Below the pieces are notes generated by a model. It did no database searches. It saw nothing but the letters and a program-made list of their open reading frames with translations, and was not told where the DNA came from. Below, piece by piece: positions 25,788 to 35,125 of a stretch of DNA of 64,000 nucleotides (within the stretch, counting starts at the first letter, position 1; each line of letters starts with the position of its first letter). The stretch covers positions 1 through 64,000 of the forward strand of contig JAJFHD010000099.1 in the NCBI GenBank assembly GCA_021775805.1. Direction: 5' to 3'. This stretch comes from Alphaproteobacteria bacterium (GTDB lineage: Bacteria; Pseudomonadota; Alphaproteobacteria; Rhizobiales; JAJFHC01). The translations under genes and the position numbers were made by a program.

Positions 25788-27830
25788 TCAGAACCGTGGA
25801 ACCCGGTCGTGGATGTTTCTCGTATACACTTCCCGCCCCGCTTCCAGCGCCCGATACTGCCCCTGAATGACGAAATGATCTTCGGTTGCACTGACCTCAA
25901 GATCTGTCTTCAGGCCGACCGTCCAGTCGCCCCTGATGAAGTCGATCGTGTAGAGAAACGAGGCGCGGGCCGACAGCGGATCATTGCCCAGCGCCGAAAA
26001 CCTGATGGTGGAAACCGAGTCGATCATCATGCCATGTTCTTCGACAACATATGCACCGTCGTCCTTGACGTAGGTTCGCGAGACTTCCCCGGAGACGACG
26101 TCGTGGGTAACCGTTCTTTCCCGGTTCACGTTCCGTGACCATTTTATGGCCGGGTTCTGGGGAATTGCCGGTTCCTCAAAAGCGGGGATAAAGCCATCGG
26201 GCGCGCCGGTTTCCCGGACCGGCAATGTGATCGAACTCTCTCCGGTCTTCAGCGACAGTGTCATCGTCTCATTGGCGGGCCATGTGAGCGGCCAACTCTG
26301 GGTGGAAACCGACAGGCGCAGGCGGTGTCCGGCGGGCACGTTTTGCGCAATGACATTCAAAGGCACGTCGATCAGCTGCCATTTCCCTGGCTTGAGCCGC
26401 TGGGGATACGCCATGTTGTCGTGGCGGGTCAGATCGAGCAGGCCGTAGGTGATCAGCGTTGATTGCCCGTCCGGCCGGATATCGCTCAGCCGGACACACA
26501 CGGTCCCTGTCTCCGTGTCCGGTCGAACCAGCAATCGGGCGACCGGTGTTCCGCATATCTCCACGGGCGCCTCGAGCACAGGCGTGTCGAAACAAAGGGA
26601 TCCGGCATCTTCCAAACGCTGATCCGGCGGCATTTCGGGTCCGACACCGTGAGGCAGCCACTCGCCGCCGTGAATTGCGTTCGCCAATGGCGTGCAAATG
26701 TCCACAACTTCGGTGGCTTTGGCCGAACGATCCAGTGACGTCCGGTTGAGAATCAGGGTTTCGTCGCAGGTGTGCTTAAGCGGCCACTGTGTATCGGTTA
26801 TCCAGCGCCCGTCACGGTTGTCGTAAGATGGTCGGGGCGGCACCGAGCCCTGCATGTAGATGCGAACGGGAGGTTCCTGATCGACGCCATTTTCGATATC
26901 CTTCAGCCATCGGTCCCACCAACGTGTAGCTTCCTGGAGGAATCCCATTTGAGGTCCCGGCAGCGCGATGTGCGGATAGGTGTGACCCCAGGGACCGATC
27001 AGAACACGATGCGGACAGGTCAGGCCGTTGATCATGCGGACGGCGGCATTGGTGTAGCCATCCGCCCAGCCGCATATGACATAGGTAGCGGCTTCAATGT
27101 CGGCATAGTTCTCGCACACCGACCCGTGCCGCCAATAGTCATCGCGGCTATGATGGCCGATCCAGGACGTGAGAATATCCGGCGCCTCTGCCATGCGTTC
27201 CAGCCAGATTGAGCGCCAGTCGCTGCCGGCAACGTCGGGATCCGGCGGCCGCATCATGTAGGTCTGATACAGCGATCCCCAGGCGAGGCCGGCCGACAGC
27301 ATGCAGCCGCCCTTGTAGTGAATATCGTCGTTGTAGCGGTCATCGGTGCCATGGACCGGGATGATCGCCTTCAACGACGCAGGCTTGCGGGCGGCGACCT
27401 GCAGGGCGCTGAAGGCGCCCCACGACATGCCGAACATGCCGGTCCTGCCCGAACACCACGGCTGGTCCGCAATCCAGGCGAGGGCCGCGACACAGTCATC
27501 CTGCTCGGCTGTCACATATTCATCCATGGGAACGCCATCCGACTCCTGGGAGCCCGCCGGTTCCAGCCGGAGCGAGGCATAGCCGTGCCCTGCAAACCAG
27601 GGATGGATGACGCAATCGCGCGGATAGGTGAAGTCGCGATGCCGGAACGGGGCATATTCGACCACAGCCGGCACGGCTCCCAGGTTTGCATCATCCGGCA
27701 ACCACAGGCGCGCTGAAAGCGCACGCCCGTCCGGCAGCGGAATCCTGAGGGCCGGCTCGACTTTGATCGGGTGAGGCAGTCGCTCGACGACCCGGGTCGC
27801 ACCCATGGGGGCGGCTATCAGATTAACCAT
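25788..27830 (-). CDS. CocE/NonD-family serine hydrolase
   Basis: This 680-residue enzyme has an X-Pro dipeptidyl-peptidase S15-type alpha/beta-hydrolase domain (residues 20-340), with nucleophile Ser136 in MFGMSWGAF. A later His lies in GPWGHTYPH. A C-terminal jelly-roll domain (residues 360-590) contains the segment EICGTPVARLLVRPD. Relatives hydrolyse esters or amides, cocaine esterase being the best known. No signal peptide is seen, so it is cytoplasmic. It is encoded 18 bases after the second orphan binding protein, so the two are probably one operon: import, then hydrolysis of the imported compound. Confidence 0.87.
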   Translation of the reverse strand: MVNLIAAPMGATRVVERLPHPIKVEPALRIPLPDGRALSARLWLPDDANLGAVPAVVEYAPFRHRDFTYPRDCVIHPWFAGHGYASLRLEPAGSQESDGVPMDEYVTAEQDDCVAALAWIADQPWCSGRTGMFGMSWGAFSALQVAARKPASLKAIIPVHGTDDRYNDDIHYKGGCMLSAGLAWGSLYQTYMMRPPDPDVAGSDWRSIWLERMAEAPDILTSWIGHHSRDDYWRHGSVCENYADIEAATYVICGWADGYTNAAVRMINGLTCPHRVLIGPWGHTYPHIALPGPQMGFLQEATRWWDRWLKDIENGVDQEPPVRIYMQGSVPPRPSYDNRDGRWITDTQWPLKHTCDETLILNRTSLDRSAKATEVVDICTPLANAIHGGEWLPHGVGPEMPPDQRLEDAGSLCFDTPVLEAPVEICGTPVARLLVRPDTETGTVCVRLSDIRPDGQSTLITYGLLDLTRHDNMAYPQRLKPGKWQLIDVPLNVIAQNVPAGHRLRLSVSTQSWPLTWPANETMTLSLKTGESSITLPVRETGAPDGFIPAFEEPAIPQNPAIKWSRNVNRERTVTHDVVSGEVSRTYVKDDGAYVVEEHGMMIDSVSTIRFSALGNDPLSARASFLYTIDFIRGDWTVGLKTDLEVSATEDHFVIQGQYRALEAGREVYTRNIHDRVPRF

Positions 27831-27848
27831 TTGCGGCGGCTTCTACCT

Positions 27849-29465
27849 TTATGCAAACCACCACCTGTCAGCGAGTTTGTAGCCGTCCATGTCCCAGTTC
27901 ACGGCAACCGGTCCGTGCGCCAGTTTGTCGGATGCGGCGAGAAGATCGGCGGCGAACACCGGTATGACCTGCCCACCTTCGTTGCTCACCATGCGTTGCA
28001 TTTCCACATACATCTCACGGCGCTTTGCCTCATCCAGCTCCACGCGGGCGGCAATCAGCAGTTTGTCAAACTTTTCGTTCTTCCAGAACGCATCGTTGTA
28101 GCTTGCCGTGCTGAGATAGCCTTCCGTGAACTGCCAGTCTTCGGTCGGGCGACCGCTCCAGTAGGACATGACCCAGCTGTCCATGCGCCACACGTTGCTC
28201 CAGTAGCCATCGCTCGGGTGGCGCTTGATCTCAATGTCGATGCCGCACTCCTTGGCACGGGCCTGGTAGAGCTGCGCCGTATCAACGGCACCGTCGAACG
28301 CGACTTCCGACGTGTGCAGTTGAACGCCGAGCCGTTCCAGCCCGGCTTTCTTCAGGTGGAATTTGGCCTTGTCGGGATCCAGATTGCGTTGTGGCAGTTC
28401 GTCGGCACTCGCGTGGTAGCGGTTGGCCGTTGAAATCGGGTGGTCGTTGCCGAGCACGCCATAGCCAAAAAGAATTTTTTCAAGAATCTCCTGCCTGTCG
28501 ACTGCATGTTTGACGGCAAGCCGCACATCGTTGTTGTCGAACGGCGCGGTATCGGCGCGCATGGGCAGGGTGTAGTGCTTGTAGCCGTTCTGGACCACCA
28601 CGGAGATACCGGATACCGAACCAAGCCGTGAAGCGGTTGAACGTTCCACCCGGTTCATGACATCGATGTCGCCCGTGCGCAGCGCCGTCGTGCGGGCATT
28701 GACATCCTCGATCGCAATAGTCTCAACTTCGTCGAAGTTCCCGTGACCGGTTTTCCAGTAATTGGGGTTTCTGACGCCAATGGCTCGGACGCCCGGGTTC
28801 CATTCCTTGAGAATGTAGCCACCAGTGCCGTTGGCCTTGTCGAATTCGGTGTCACCGGACTGAACGATCTGCAGCCTCGGGTCGCTGAGCATCACTGGAA
28901 AGTCGGCGTTGCCGGCCGCCAAAGTGATCATGATGGCGTCATTGCCGTCTGCCGACAGGTCGGAGATCGCGCCCAGAACGGTTTTGAGCGGTGATTTCGA
29001 CTCTTTGCCAATGTGCAAGCCGATCGAGTAAATGATGTCCTCTACATTCAGCGTCTTGCCGCTGTGGAACTCCACGCCCTGGCGCAGTTTGAAACGCCAT
29101 TTGTCGGCACCCGAGCTGGCCGCTTCCCAACTCTCTGCGAGTTCTCCCTGTAGTCCCCCTTTGCCATTGACTTCAATCAGGCTGTTGCGGGTTTGGCCGA
29201 TAAGCGCACCGACCATTGAACTCGTGATCGCCCTGGGATCGAGCGTATCCGTCGTCGAACTGCCCGCGATTCCCATGCGGAGACGGCCGCCGCGTTTCGG
29301 AGTCGCCGCGGCAACACTGGAAAACGAACCGGCAAGGCCGAGTTGGGATGTGGCCAGCGCTGCAGTTGCGCCCATCAAAAGACGTCTGCGTGTGGTGGCC
29401 AAGTGGTTTCCTTGTGTTTTCCAGACTGCTTTCTGTCCTGATTTGTCGATTCGGTGATTACCCAT
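27849..29465 (-). CDS. extracellular solute-binding protein, family 5, Tat-exported orphan (paralog of 21621)
   Basis: ATG 29463-29465 with GGGAGG 5 bases upstream gives 538 residues. A twin-arginine signal (LATTRRRLLMGATAAL) leads to a cleavage region near SVAAATPKRGG. The mature part follows the Opp/Dpp binding-protein family (WRFKLRQGVEFHSGKTL, DVRLAVKHAVDRQEIL). It shares long identical stretches with the protein at 21621, for example YWSGRPTEDW and GYWSNVW. No permease or ATPase gene is adjacent. Downstream lies a CocE-type hydrolase and upstream a glutamine-synthetase-like gene. The ligand is unknown. Confidence 0.92.
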   Translation of the reverse strand: MGNHRIDKSGQKAVWKTQGNHLATTRRRLLMGATAALATSQLGLAGSFSSVAAATPKRGGRLRMGIAGSSTTDTLDPRAITSSMVGALIGQTRNSLIEVNGKGGLQGELAESWEAASSGADKWRFKLRQGVEFHSGKTLNVEDIIYSIGLHIGKESKSPLKTVLGAISDLSADGNDAIMITLAAGNADFPVMLSDPRLQIVQSGDTEFDKANGTGGYILKEWNPGVRAIGVRNPNYWKTGHGNFDEVETIAIEDVNARTTALRTGDIDVMNRVERSTASRLGSVSGISVVVQNGYKHYTLPMRADTAPFDNNDVRLAVKHAVDRQEILEKILFGYGVLGNDHPISTANRYHASADELPQRNLDPDKAKFHLKKAGLERLGVQLHTSEVAFDGAVDTAQLYQARAKECGIDIEIKRHPSDGYWSNVWRMDSWVMSYWSGRPTEDWQFTEGYLSTASYNDAFWKNEKFDKLLIAARVELDEAKRREMYVEMQRMVSNEGGQVIPVFAADLLAASDKLAHGPVAVNWDMDGYKLADRWWFA

Positions 29466-29702
29466 TCCATCCTCCCGATTGCAACAGCAGGCGTTTATCG
29501 CCGACATGCATGGACAAATATGACCATGGCAAACGAGGAGTCCGGATGTCTATTCGTCAGTATGCGCTAATTAATCGACACAGATAGCCAATTTGGCGTG
29601 TTTGCCTGTCAGCTCTAACAATTTCAGTCAGGCACGCAAATTGGGGCATCATCCGGTCGCTGGCCTGCCCGCAGATTCCGCTTTGATTTACAACGTTTCC
29701 GG

Positions 29703-31016
29703 TCAATACGCCGCTTCGTAGGCGCTGCAAACCTCGGCTTCCGACATGTTCTCCAGAAACGCCATCTCGCCTTGTTTGTGTTTCACGTAGATATCTGCGA
29801 AGTTTCCGGGGAACCAGGATGTCACAGTGCCGTTGGCGGCAAACCGTTCGAGAGCCGCCTCCAGCGTCTGGGGCAACCGCACGTATCCCTTTGCCGAGAG
29901 GTCCTGGTCTGAAAGCAGTGAGAGGTCTTCCTGCGTGGCGTCGGGTGAAGCCAGTCCTTCCTCGATCCCCTGCACCCCGGCATGGACGATGGCGGCCAGT
30001 TGAAGATAGGGGCTTGCAGCGGCGTCGCCGGCGCGGAATTCGAAGTTGTACTGGGAGGCTTTCGCCACGTCGCTGACGTCCGACACCGGGCAGATCCGGA
30101 CAGCTGCCTCGCGGTCGCGAAAGCCCAGGTTGTTGTAGGCCGCGCTCCAGCGGTGGGGTGTCAGGCGGGTATAGGAGACGACGCTTGGCGCCGTGACCGC
30201 GACAATGGCATCGAGATATTTCAGGACGCCGGCGACGAAGCTGCCGGATACCGTGCTCAGGCCGTGCTTGCCCGCCGGATCGTAAGTCGCCGGATTGCCA
30301 TTCGTGTCGCGAAAACTCATGTGGATGTGGACGCCATTGCCGACGCCTGCCGGCTCGCGCAAGGGAGTGAAGCTGACTGCGCTATCGTAACGCTGGGCGA
30401 CGGTTCGGATAATTTCACTCAGGATAATCGAATTGTCCGCCCCGGTGAGGCCCTCGCTCGGGCCCATTGTGACTTCGTACTGGTCGACACCGTATTCCTT
30501 CATGAAGGTATCCGGGACGATGCCGGCATCACGCATGACGGCGGACAATGTTTCCATGAAGGCCCGCTCGGTCCTGAAGCCAGCAGTTGTGTAGGCACTG
30601 CCAAGCGGGCAGGCTTTGTCGCGAAAATGAAATTCGTGCTCGAAGGCACTGACCAGAGTCAGGCCGGTGACATCGGCCAGCCGTTCCAGGGCCGCGCTCA
30701 GGATCGATCGCGTGCAGCATTCCCAGGGACTGCCGTCGGTTTCCCTGATATCGCCGATGATGAACCGCTCCGGCGGCAGTCCGTCTTCGAAATCGATATC
30801 GGCGCGTGTCGCCTGGTCGGGGATCAGTACAAGGTCGCCCAGGGCACCGTAGGGGCTTTCGGCGATCGCGTCGAAACAAGTGATCTGGACATTCGTCGGC
30901 GTCCACCCGATGCCGCGTCTGACCCGCTTTTCAAAATCCGACAGGGGAAAGGCCTTACCCCTGATTTTGCCGGCGATGTCGCTGCAACACGCGAGCATCA
31001 GTTCTTCTCTTTTCAT
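29703..31016 (-). CDS. glutamine synthetase-family protein (gamma-glutamyl ligase-like)
   Basis: This 437-residue protein matches the glutamine synthetase fold: EHEFHF for the metal Glu, YEVTMGPSEGL, GVGNGVHIHMSF (ATP/metal His), RLTPHRWS and the NFEFRAGDAAASPYL arginine/glutamate site. Its length is slightly below that of GlnA. It is unlike housekeeping GlnA in its context: its start overlaps the stop of an RpiR regulator by 4 bases. Proteins of this group (PuuA, GmaS) attach glutamate to amines such as putrescine or methylamine. A methylated amine released by the demethylases in this window is a plausible acceptor, but this is inference. Confidence 0.85.
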   Translation of the reverse strand: MKREELMLACCSDIAGKIRGKAFPLSDFEKRVRRGIGWTPTNVQITCFDAIAESPYGALGDLVLIPDQATRADIDFEDGLPPERFIIGDIRETDGSPWECCTRSILSAALERLADVTGLTLVSAFEHEFHFRDKACPLGSAYTTAGFRTERAFMETLSAVMRDAGIVPDTFMKEYGVDQYEVTMGPSEGLTGADNSIILSEIIRTVAQRYDSAVSFTPLREPAGVGNGVHIHMSFRDTNGNPATYDPAGKHGLSTVSGSFVAGVLKYLDAIVAVTAPSVVSYTRLTPHRWSAAYNNLGFRDREAAVRICPVSDVSDVAKASQYNFEFRAGDAAASPYLQLAAIVHAGVQGIEEGLASPDATQEDLSLLSDQDLSAKGYVRLPQTLEAALERFAANGTVTSWFPGNFADIYVKHKQGEMAFLENMSEAEVCSAYEAAY

Positions 31017-31894
31017 CGATTGCGATCCTTGATGTTGTTGGCCGGTGTGCTGCCGACCGGTGGTGTGAGGCGGACGTCTTCCCAGGCTTCAAGACGGTTT
31101 CGTGTCGCATCCCAATCCCGCGCCGAGGCCTTGACAATTATCGCCTCGACAAGTGTCACGGCGCCGACCTGACTGTCCCACGCCGTGCCGTTTTCGACCG
31201 GTACCGCGAGCACCTGGGAGCTGTAACGGGCCATCGGCGACAGCCATTTGTCGGTCACGGCGATGATCGTGGACTGCCGCTTCTTCGCAACCACCCGGGC
31301 AAGGTCCGTGAGGCTTGGCTGATAACGCCGGAAGTCAAACATGACAACCACGTCCTGCCGGCGCATTCTCAGCACATAGTCGGGCCACAATTCCGGATTT
31401 GACGGAATGTGGTGCACCCGGCCGCGAAACTGCCGCAGGTGAATCGACAGAAGGGTGGCGATACTGTCGCTCACACGACCGCCGATCAGAAATATGTTGC
31501 GGGCCGGGTCCGAAATCAGATCACAGGCCGCGTCGAACTGCTGCTGGGGAATACCGTTACTCATTTCGCGGACATGGGTGGCGATCCGGTCGGCATAATC
31601 CTCCAAAAACCGCCCAGGCGCGGTCGGTGCCTCGGTCAGCTTCAACTGGACGGGCGAGCGGTAGCTTTCTTTCAGTTCGCTGATCAGCCGACGCTGGAAT
31701 TCCTGATATCCGTTGCAGCCGATCTTGGCGACAAAACGCGTGATCGACGGGGCGCTGACGCCGGACCGTCCGGCCAGTTCCTGTATGGTCTGCAGTCCTG
31801 CAAACGGATAATCCGCCAGCAGGGCGATGGCGACCTTCTGTTCACTCGCCGTCAGGCGAGGCACCAGATTTTCGATGGTTTCCTTGACGATCAC
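31013..31894 (-). CDS. MurR/RpiR-family transcriptional regulator
   Basis: This is a 293-residue regulator. Residues 1-75 are the RpiR helix-turn-helix domain (LTASEQKVAIALLADYPFAG, then GVSAPSITRFVAKIG). Residues 125-260 are a SIS domain (IFLIGGRVSDSIATLLSIHL, QDVVVMFDFRRYQPSL), which usually binds a sugar phosphate or an amino acid-related ligand. It is coupled to the glutamine-synthetase-like gene and divergent from the Liv-type transporter operon at 32079, so it likely controls both through the AT-rich region between them. Confidence 0.88.
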   Translation of the reverse strand: MIVKETIENLVPRLTASEQKVAIALLADYPFAGLQTIQELAGRSGVSAPSITRFVAKIGCNGYQEFQRRLISELKESYRSPVQLKLTEAPTAPGRFLEDYADRIATHVREMSNGIPQQQFDAACDLISDPARNIFLIGGRVSDSIATLLSIHLRQFRGRVHHIPSNPELWPDYVLRMRRQDVVVMFDFRRYQPSLTDLARVVAKKRQSTIIAVTDKWLSPMARYSSQVLAVPVENGTAWDSQVGAVTLVEAIIVKASARDWDATRNRLEAWEDVRLTPPVGSTPANNIKDRNR

Positions 31895-32078
31895 CAGTTC
31901 ATATTTCCCATTCGACAGTTGCAGCCGGACTGCTGCAGTGGCGATTTGCCATTATCAGATACTGAAAAAATATAGTCAATATTGAAGTTTTTCGTTGACT
32001 TTGACAAAATATTTTCTCTCAATAACCCACCGGTCACTGTTTTACGGCGACCTGCCGGAATAGGGAAGTTCTTACTCC
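31895..32078. promoter_or_regulatory. AT-rich divergent promoter region, RpiR gene / Liv operon
   Basis: The centre (31963-32022) is much richer in A and T than the surroundings and holds a CAATATTG palindrome at 31977-31984, GTCAA/TTGAC half-sites and two possible -35 boxes (TTGACT, TTGACA). It is the likely promoter-operator region for both directions. Confidence 0.4.
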
Positions 32079-33908
32079 ATGACGGTATTGCCCTGGCGAT
32101 ATCTTGCGATCTGCATCGTTGTCCCGGTGGCCCTCGTCATGCTGACGGCCGGGCTTGCGTCGGGGGCGGGCGGCGGCGTCGAGAGGACTCTGATCGTCTT
32201 CTTCATCAGTCTGACGGCGGTTGCCGGGATGGGCCTGTACAGCGGCAATTCAGGTATTCTGAGTTTTGGTCATCTGTCGTTCATGGGGATCGCAGCCTAT
32301 GCGTCCGGTATCCTGACCATACCGGTACAGATGAAAAAGCTGACGCTTCCCAACCTGCCGGAGATCCTGATCTCCACCCAGCTCGATTTCCTCCCTGCGG
32401 CGGTTGTGGCCACCCTCCTGGCCATGATCGCCGCTCTTTTTGTCGGCCTTGTGATCTCGCGCCTGGACGGATCCGCGGCGACGATTTCGACCCTGGCGCT
32501 CCTGATCATCGTCCATGGCATCATCATCGGTGCGCGCGACATTACCCGGGGAAGCCAGTCGTTTTTCGGTGTCCCTAGAGAAACCGATATCTGGGTTGCG
32601 GCCATAGTCTGCGCGCTGGCGCTCGTGATCGTCAGGGTGTTCCGGGACTCCGTGCCCGGGTTGAAACTCAGGGCATCGCGCGAAGATGCGATAGCCGCGG
32701 GCGCCAACGGCATCGGCATCAGGAGTGAACGCCTGCTGGCCTGGGTCGTGAGCGCCGGTGTCGTGGCCATGGCCGGCGTCGTGCTTGGCCATTTTCTGGG
32801 AGCGTTCTCGCCCAAGAAGTTCTATTTTGTCGACACATTCGCGCTTCTTGCCATGCTGATTGTCGGCGGCATGACGACGATGACGGGGGCGGTCATCGGG
32901 GCGGTGGCGATCACAACCATCACGGAAGTCCTGCGCCGTCTGGAAGGCGGCGTCGAGGTGTTCGGTATTCAGCTTCCGGAGGTCTTCGGTACTACCCAGA
33001 TCGGCATTGGCCTGATCATTCTGCTTGTCATGTTCAAGCGGTCAGATGGATTGTCGGGGCTGGATGAATGGGATGAACGCATTCTGAAAGGTGGAACCGG
33101 ATGGGGCAAGGCGGTGCCAACCGGCGCCGACGGCACTCCCGGCGATTTTTCGGTCCAGCGAACCGACAAACCGCTCGAAGCCCGTGGCCTGACCAAGCGT
33201 TTCGATGGACTGACGGCAGTCAACGACGTTTCCCTGTCTCTTTCGCAAGGCGAAATCGTTGGCCTGATCGGACCAAACGGGTCTGGAAAGACCACACTTC
33301 TGAACATGCTTTCAGGTGTCCTGCCGGCGACGTCCGGCCAGATCTACAAGGACGACCGCGATATTTCGCGGCTTGCCTCACATCAGATCGCCCGCAAGGG
33401 GGTCGCCCGAACGTTTCAGAACATCCGTCTGTTTTCGGCCCTGACGGTCCATCAGAATGTTCTGGTGGCGGCGCTGAGTGACTGGCCGCGCCACTCGGTC
33501 AGCGAAGCCTACCGGCGGGCAGGGGCCGCGATGGGATGGATGGGGGTTGCGGACAAGGCTTCGGCGAAGGCCGGAACCCTATCCTATGGCGATCAGCGCC
33601 GTGTGGAAATCGCCCGGGCCCTGGCGCTGCGCCCCGCCTTCCTGTTTCTCGACGAACCGGCCGCCGGCATGAACCGGGAAGAAACCGATGCCTTGATGGA
33701 AACCCTGCGCGACCTCAGGCAGGCTGCGGGGCTGGGTATCCTAATCGTGGATCACGACCTGCCGTTGATTATCCGTCTGTGCGACAGGGTTATCGTCCTC
33801 AATGAGGGTAACCTGATCGCGCAGGGGAACCCGGACGAGGTCCAGAAAAACCAAGCCGTCATCGAAGCCTATCTCGGCCGCAAACACACGGCCGTGGTGG
33901 AAACATGA
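32079..33908 (+). CDS. branched-chain amino acid-type ABC transporter, fused permease-ATPase (LivM-LivG)
   Basis: This is a 609-residue fusion. Residues 1-325 are a LivM-type permease with about nine hydrophobic segments and the loop GLKLRASREDAIAAGANGIG. A linker of about 40 residues follows. Residues 365-600 are a LivG-type ATPase with GPNGSGKTT (Walker A), LSYGDQRR (signature) and FLFLDEPAAG (Walker B). Normally these are two polypeptides. It starts an operon with the binding protein, the LivF-type ATPase and the LivH-type permease, so the transporter is complete. Many Liv-type systems import amides, urea or modified amino acids rather than leucine. Confidence 0.92.
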   Translation: MTVLPWRYLAICIVVPVALVMLTAGLASGAGGGVERTLIVFFISLTAVAGMGLYSGNSGILSFGHLSFMGIAAYASGILTIPVQMKKLTLPNLPEILISTQLDFLPAAVVATLLAMIAALFVGLVISRLDGSAATISTLALLIIVHGIIIGARDITRGSQSFFGVPRETDIWVAAIVCALALVIVRVFRDSVPGLKLRASREDAIAAGANGIGIRSERLLAWVVSAGVVAMAGVVLGHFLGAFSPKKFYFVDTFALLAMLIVGGMTTMTGAVIGAVAITTITEVLRRLEGGVEVFGIQLPEVFGTTQIGIGLIILLVMFKRSDGLSGLDEWDERILKGGTGWGKAVPTGADGTPGDFSVQRTDKPLEARGLTKRFDGLTAVNDVSLSLSQGEIVGLIGPNGSGKTTLLNMLSGVLPATSGQIYKDDRDISRLASHQIARKGVARTFQNIRLFSALTVHQNVLVAALSDWPRHSVSEAYRRAGAAMGWMGVADKASAKAGTLSYGDQRRVEIARALALRPAFLFLDEPAAGMNREETDALMETLRDLRQAAGLGILIVDHDLPLIIRLCDRVIVLNEGNLIAQGNPDEVQKNQAVIEAYLGRKHTAVVET

Positions 33909-33937
33909 AACGCGTATAATAACGGGAGGATCCTATA

Positions 33938-35104
33938 ATGCGCAAAAACCTGACCACTCTCGCCTTTGCCAGCGTCCTGGCAATGGCGGCATATTGCCCG
34001 GCAAACGCTGCCGACGAGATTACCATTGGCGTTGCCACGGCACAGACCGGCGCACTGGCGCCATTCGACGGTCCGGTGATCGAAGGGTTCAAGATAGCGA
34101 TAGACGAGATCAACGCGGCCGGGGGCATTGGCGGCAAGATCATGATCAAGACAATCGACAAGGACGTGCGGTCGGATCCCGCGCAGACCTCGATTGCCGC
34201 ACAGGAACTGGCAGACGCGAAGGTAAGAGTGATGGTGCTGCCGTGCGATGCCGATCCGGCGTTTGCGGCGGCGGCCATTGCAGGCGCCGCCAAGATTCCG
34301 GCGTTCTCCACCTGTGCGTCGTCCCCCACCCTGCCGATCATGGGCGGCGATTTCATGTTTGCCAATTTCCCCGGCGACAATGTGCAGGCGACCGTTTCTG
34401 CCAAGTGGGCGTATGACCAGGGTCACCGGTCGGTCTATCTGCTCTATTCGCCGGACTCGCAATACACGACACTGCCGCTCTACTTCGGCGATGTCATGGA
34501 GAAACTGGGCGGCAAGATTGCCGGCAAGTCGACCTACAAGCTCGAGCAGCAGGACTTCTCTGCCGAGGTTACCAAGATCAAGGCGATCAGCCCGCAACCC
34601 GACGTGATCATGACGTCGGCCTATGAGCCGGACTTTCCCGCGTTCATCAAGCAGCTTCGTGCAGCGGGCGTGACGTCGCAGGTGATCGGCTCCGACGGCA
34701 TCGATTCCGCAACCACATTCTCTCTGGGCAGTGCGACGGAAGGGGTCGTGTTTTCGACCGCGGGCCATGCGACACCGGGCAGCGAGCTTGAGAAGTTCAA
34801 TGCTTTGTACAAGGAAAAGACCGGCAAGGACTCCGAGACTGTGTTCAATGCAATCGGCTACGATCTCGTGAAGGTGATTGCCGCGGCCGTTATCGCCGCC
34901 GGCGACACCGATCCGGTTAAGCTGCGCGATGCCATCGCCGGTCTGGAAAACGTCCAGGGTGCGACCAGCAAGATCACCTACAAAGGAACGCAAGGCATGC
35001 CCGTGCGGGAAGTGTCGCTCATCCGCGTCAAGGGTGGAAAACGCGAACTGGTCGGACAACCGTCGCCGGATGCAGCGCTCATCCCTGCGCCACGCATGCA
35101 GTAG
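33938..35104 (+). CDS. branched-chain amino acid-type ABC transporter substrate-binding protein
   Basis: This 388-residue periplasmic protein has a Sec signal peptide (MRKNLTTLAFASVLAMAAYC... ANAAD). The type I fold shows EITIGVATAQTGALAPFDG and GFKIAIDEINAAGGI, then KSTYKLEQQDFSAEVTKI. GGGAGGA precedes the ATG at a good distance. It supplies ligand to the LivMG, LivF and LivH proteins encoded around it. The ligand is not predictable; downstream formylglutamate-hydrolase-like and cysteine-hydrolase genes point to an N-acyl or amide compound. Confidence 0.9.
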   Translation: MRKNLTTLAFASVLAMAAYCPANAADEITIGVATAQTGALAPFDGPVIEGFKIAIDEINAAGGIGGKIMIKTIDKDVRSDPAQTSIAAQELADAKVRVMVLPCDADPAFAAAAIAGAAKIPAFSTCASSPTLPIMGGDFMFANFPGDNVQATVSAKWAYDQGHRSVYLLYSPDSQYTTLPLYFGDVMEKLGGKIAGKSTYKLEQQDFSAEVTKIKAISPQPDVIMTSAYEPDFPAFIKQLRAAGVTSQVIGSDGIDSATTFSLGSATEGVVFSTAGHATPGSELEKFNALYKEKTGKDSETVFNAIGYDLVKVIAAAVIAAGDTDPVKLRDAIAGLENVQGATSKITYKGTQGMPVREVSLIRVKGGKRELVGQPSPDAALIPAPRMQ

Positions 35105-35125
35105 GCCGGTAGGCGGGAATTCAAG

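Noticed and set aside
29982-31172. 396-codon plus-strand frame opposite the glutamine-synthetase-like gene
   Set aside because: It is antisense to conserved active-site motifs and crosses into the RpiR gene without domain content.
33869-35059. 396-codon minus-strand frame opposite the Liv binding-protein gene
   Set aside because: It is a His/Arg-rich antisense frame of a clear binding protein with a signal peptide.
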